Shown here in pieces: positions 63,871 to 64,000 of a DNA stretch of 64,000 nucleotides (positions are counted from its first letter, which is position 1; every line of letters begins with the position of its first letter). The position numbers and the translations under genes are program-made. The stretch comes from Candidatus Aenigmatarchaeota archaeon (GTDB lineage Archaea; Aenigmatarchaeota; Aenigmatarchaeia; PWEA01; JACQIF01), in assembly GCA_016432325.1 (NCBI GenBank), contig CP066684.1, positions 641,018 through 705,017 on the forward strand, written 5' to 3'. Below the pieces are notes generated by a model. That model worked only from the letters and a program-made list of their open reading frames with translations, made no database searches and had not been told where the DNA came from.

Positions 63871-64000
63871 ATGAACAGCCGTTTCTTCGCGCTGGCGCTC
63901 GCGTTCCTCTTGGCTTCGCCCCTCGTTCTGGCCCAGGTCTCCCATCCGGCTTCCGAGTTGACGCCCGGAACGTTCTCGTCAGGCGACTACCGGCTCACCG
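63871..64000 (+). CDS. secreted protein, 5' part only
   Basis: The visible 43 residues start MNSRFFALALAFLLASPLVLA, a clear signal peptide, followed by QVSHPASELTPGTFSSGDYRL. The rest lies beyond the window. Leaderless. Divergent from the pilus-like operon, so possibly part of the same surface system. Confidence 0.7.
   Translation, partial: MNSRFFALALAFLLASPLVLAQVSHPASELTPGTFSSGDYRLT

Overview
The window is archaeal chromosome. It carries two histone-fold proteins, a thermosome, TFB, aIF5A, RadA, RPA, DnaG, Orc1/Cdc6, a PolD small-subunit relative, family-B DNA polymerase, archaeosine enzymes and an archaeal RNase P RNA. Many starts sit 20-35 nt downstream of a TATA box, which suggests leaderless transcripts. 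The 23S rRNA gene stands alone, without 16S or 5S. Both the 23S gene and the tRNA genes contain bulge-helix-bulge (BHB) type introns, some at unusual places. Genes are short and tightly packed. A DPANN archaeon, perhaps Micrarchaeota/ARMAN-like, fits best; that is inference, not proof.

Layout. 0-8.5 kb: the end of a tRNA with a T-loop intron, a NUDIX enzyme, a tandem duplicate pair, the 23S gene (three introns, long leader, processing stem), a LAGLIDADG-fold protein without catalytic acids, and RNase P RNA. 8.5-23 kb: purF, a ureohydrolase, aIF5A, two histones, regulators, DUF373 and DUF92 membrane proteins, RPA and radA. 23-26.5 kb: an AAA+/winged-helix ATPase with a dense GTGAA/TTCAC array and about 730 nt of repeat-rich non-coding DNA, then thpR. 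26.5-36.8 kb: tgtA facing a radical-SAM/ArcS fusion (archaeosine synthesis), TFB, small DNA-binding proteins, a TOPRIM protein, peptidase, nuclease and NUDIX. 36.8-42.2 kb: a 1228-residue surface protein and a tRNA-Arg. 42.6-54.7 kb: a replication and recombination island (PINA-like ATPase, DnaG, Hjc, an origin with inverted ORB elements, Orc1/Cdc6, degenerate DP1, PolB). 55-64 kb: thermosome, NDK, tRNA-Ile and tRNA-Val with three introns each, and a type IV pilus-like operon.

Several signals run through the whole window. All four tRNA genes are followed within 51-97 nt by hairpins and then a second copy of their own 3' end including CCA. Multi-hairpin elements with a GTGTACG...CGTACAC-type outer stem or similar recur between genes, in leaders, inside RNase P RNA and in one coding region. 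At least ten head-to-head pairs appear to share one quasi-palindromic TATA box, and at least seven convergent pairs overlap at their stop codons.
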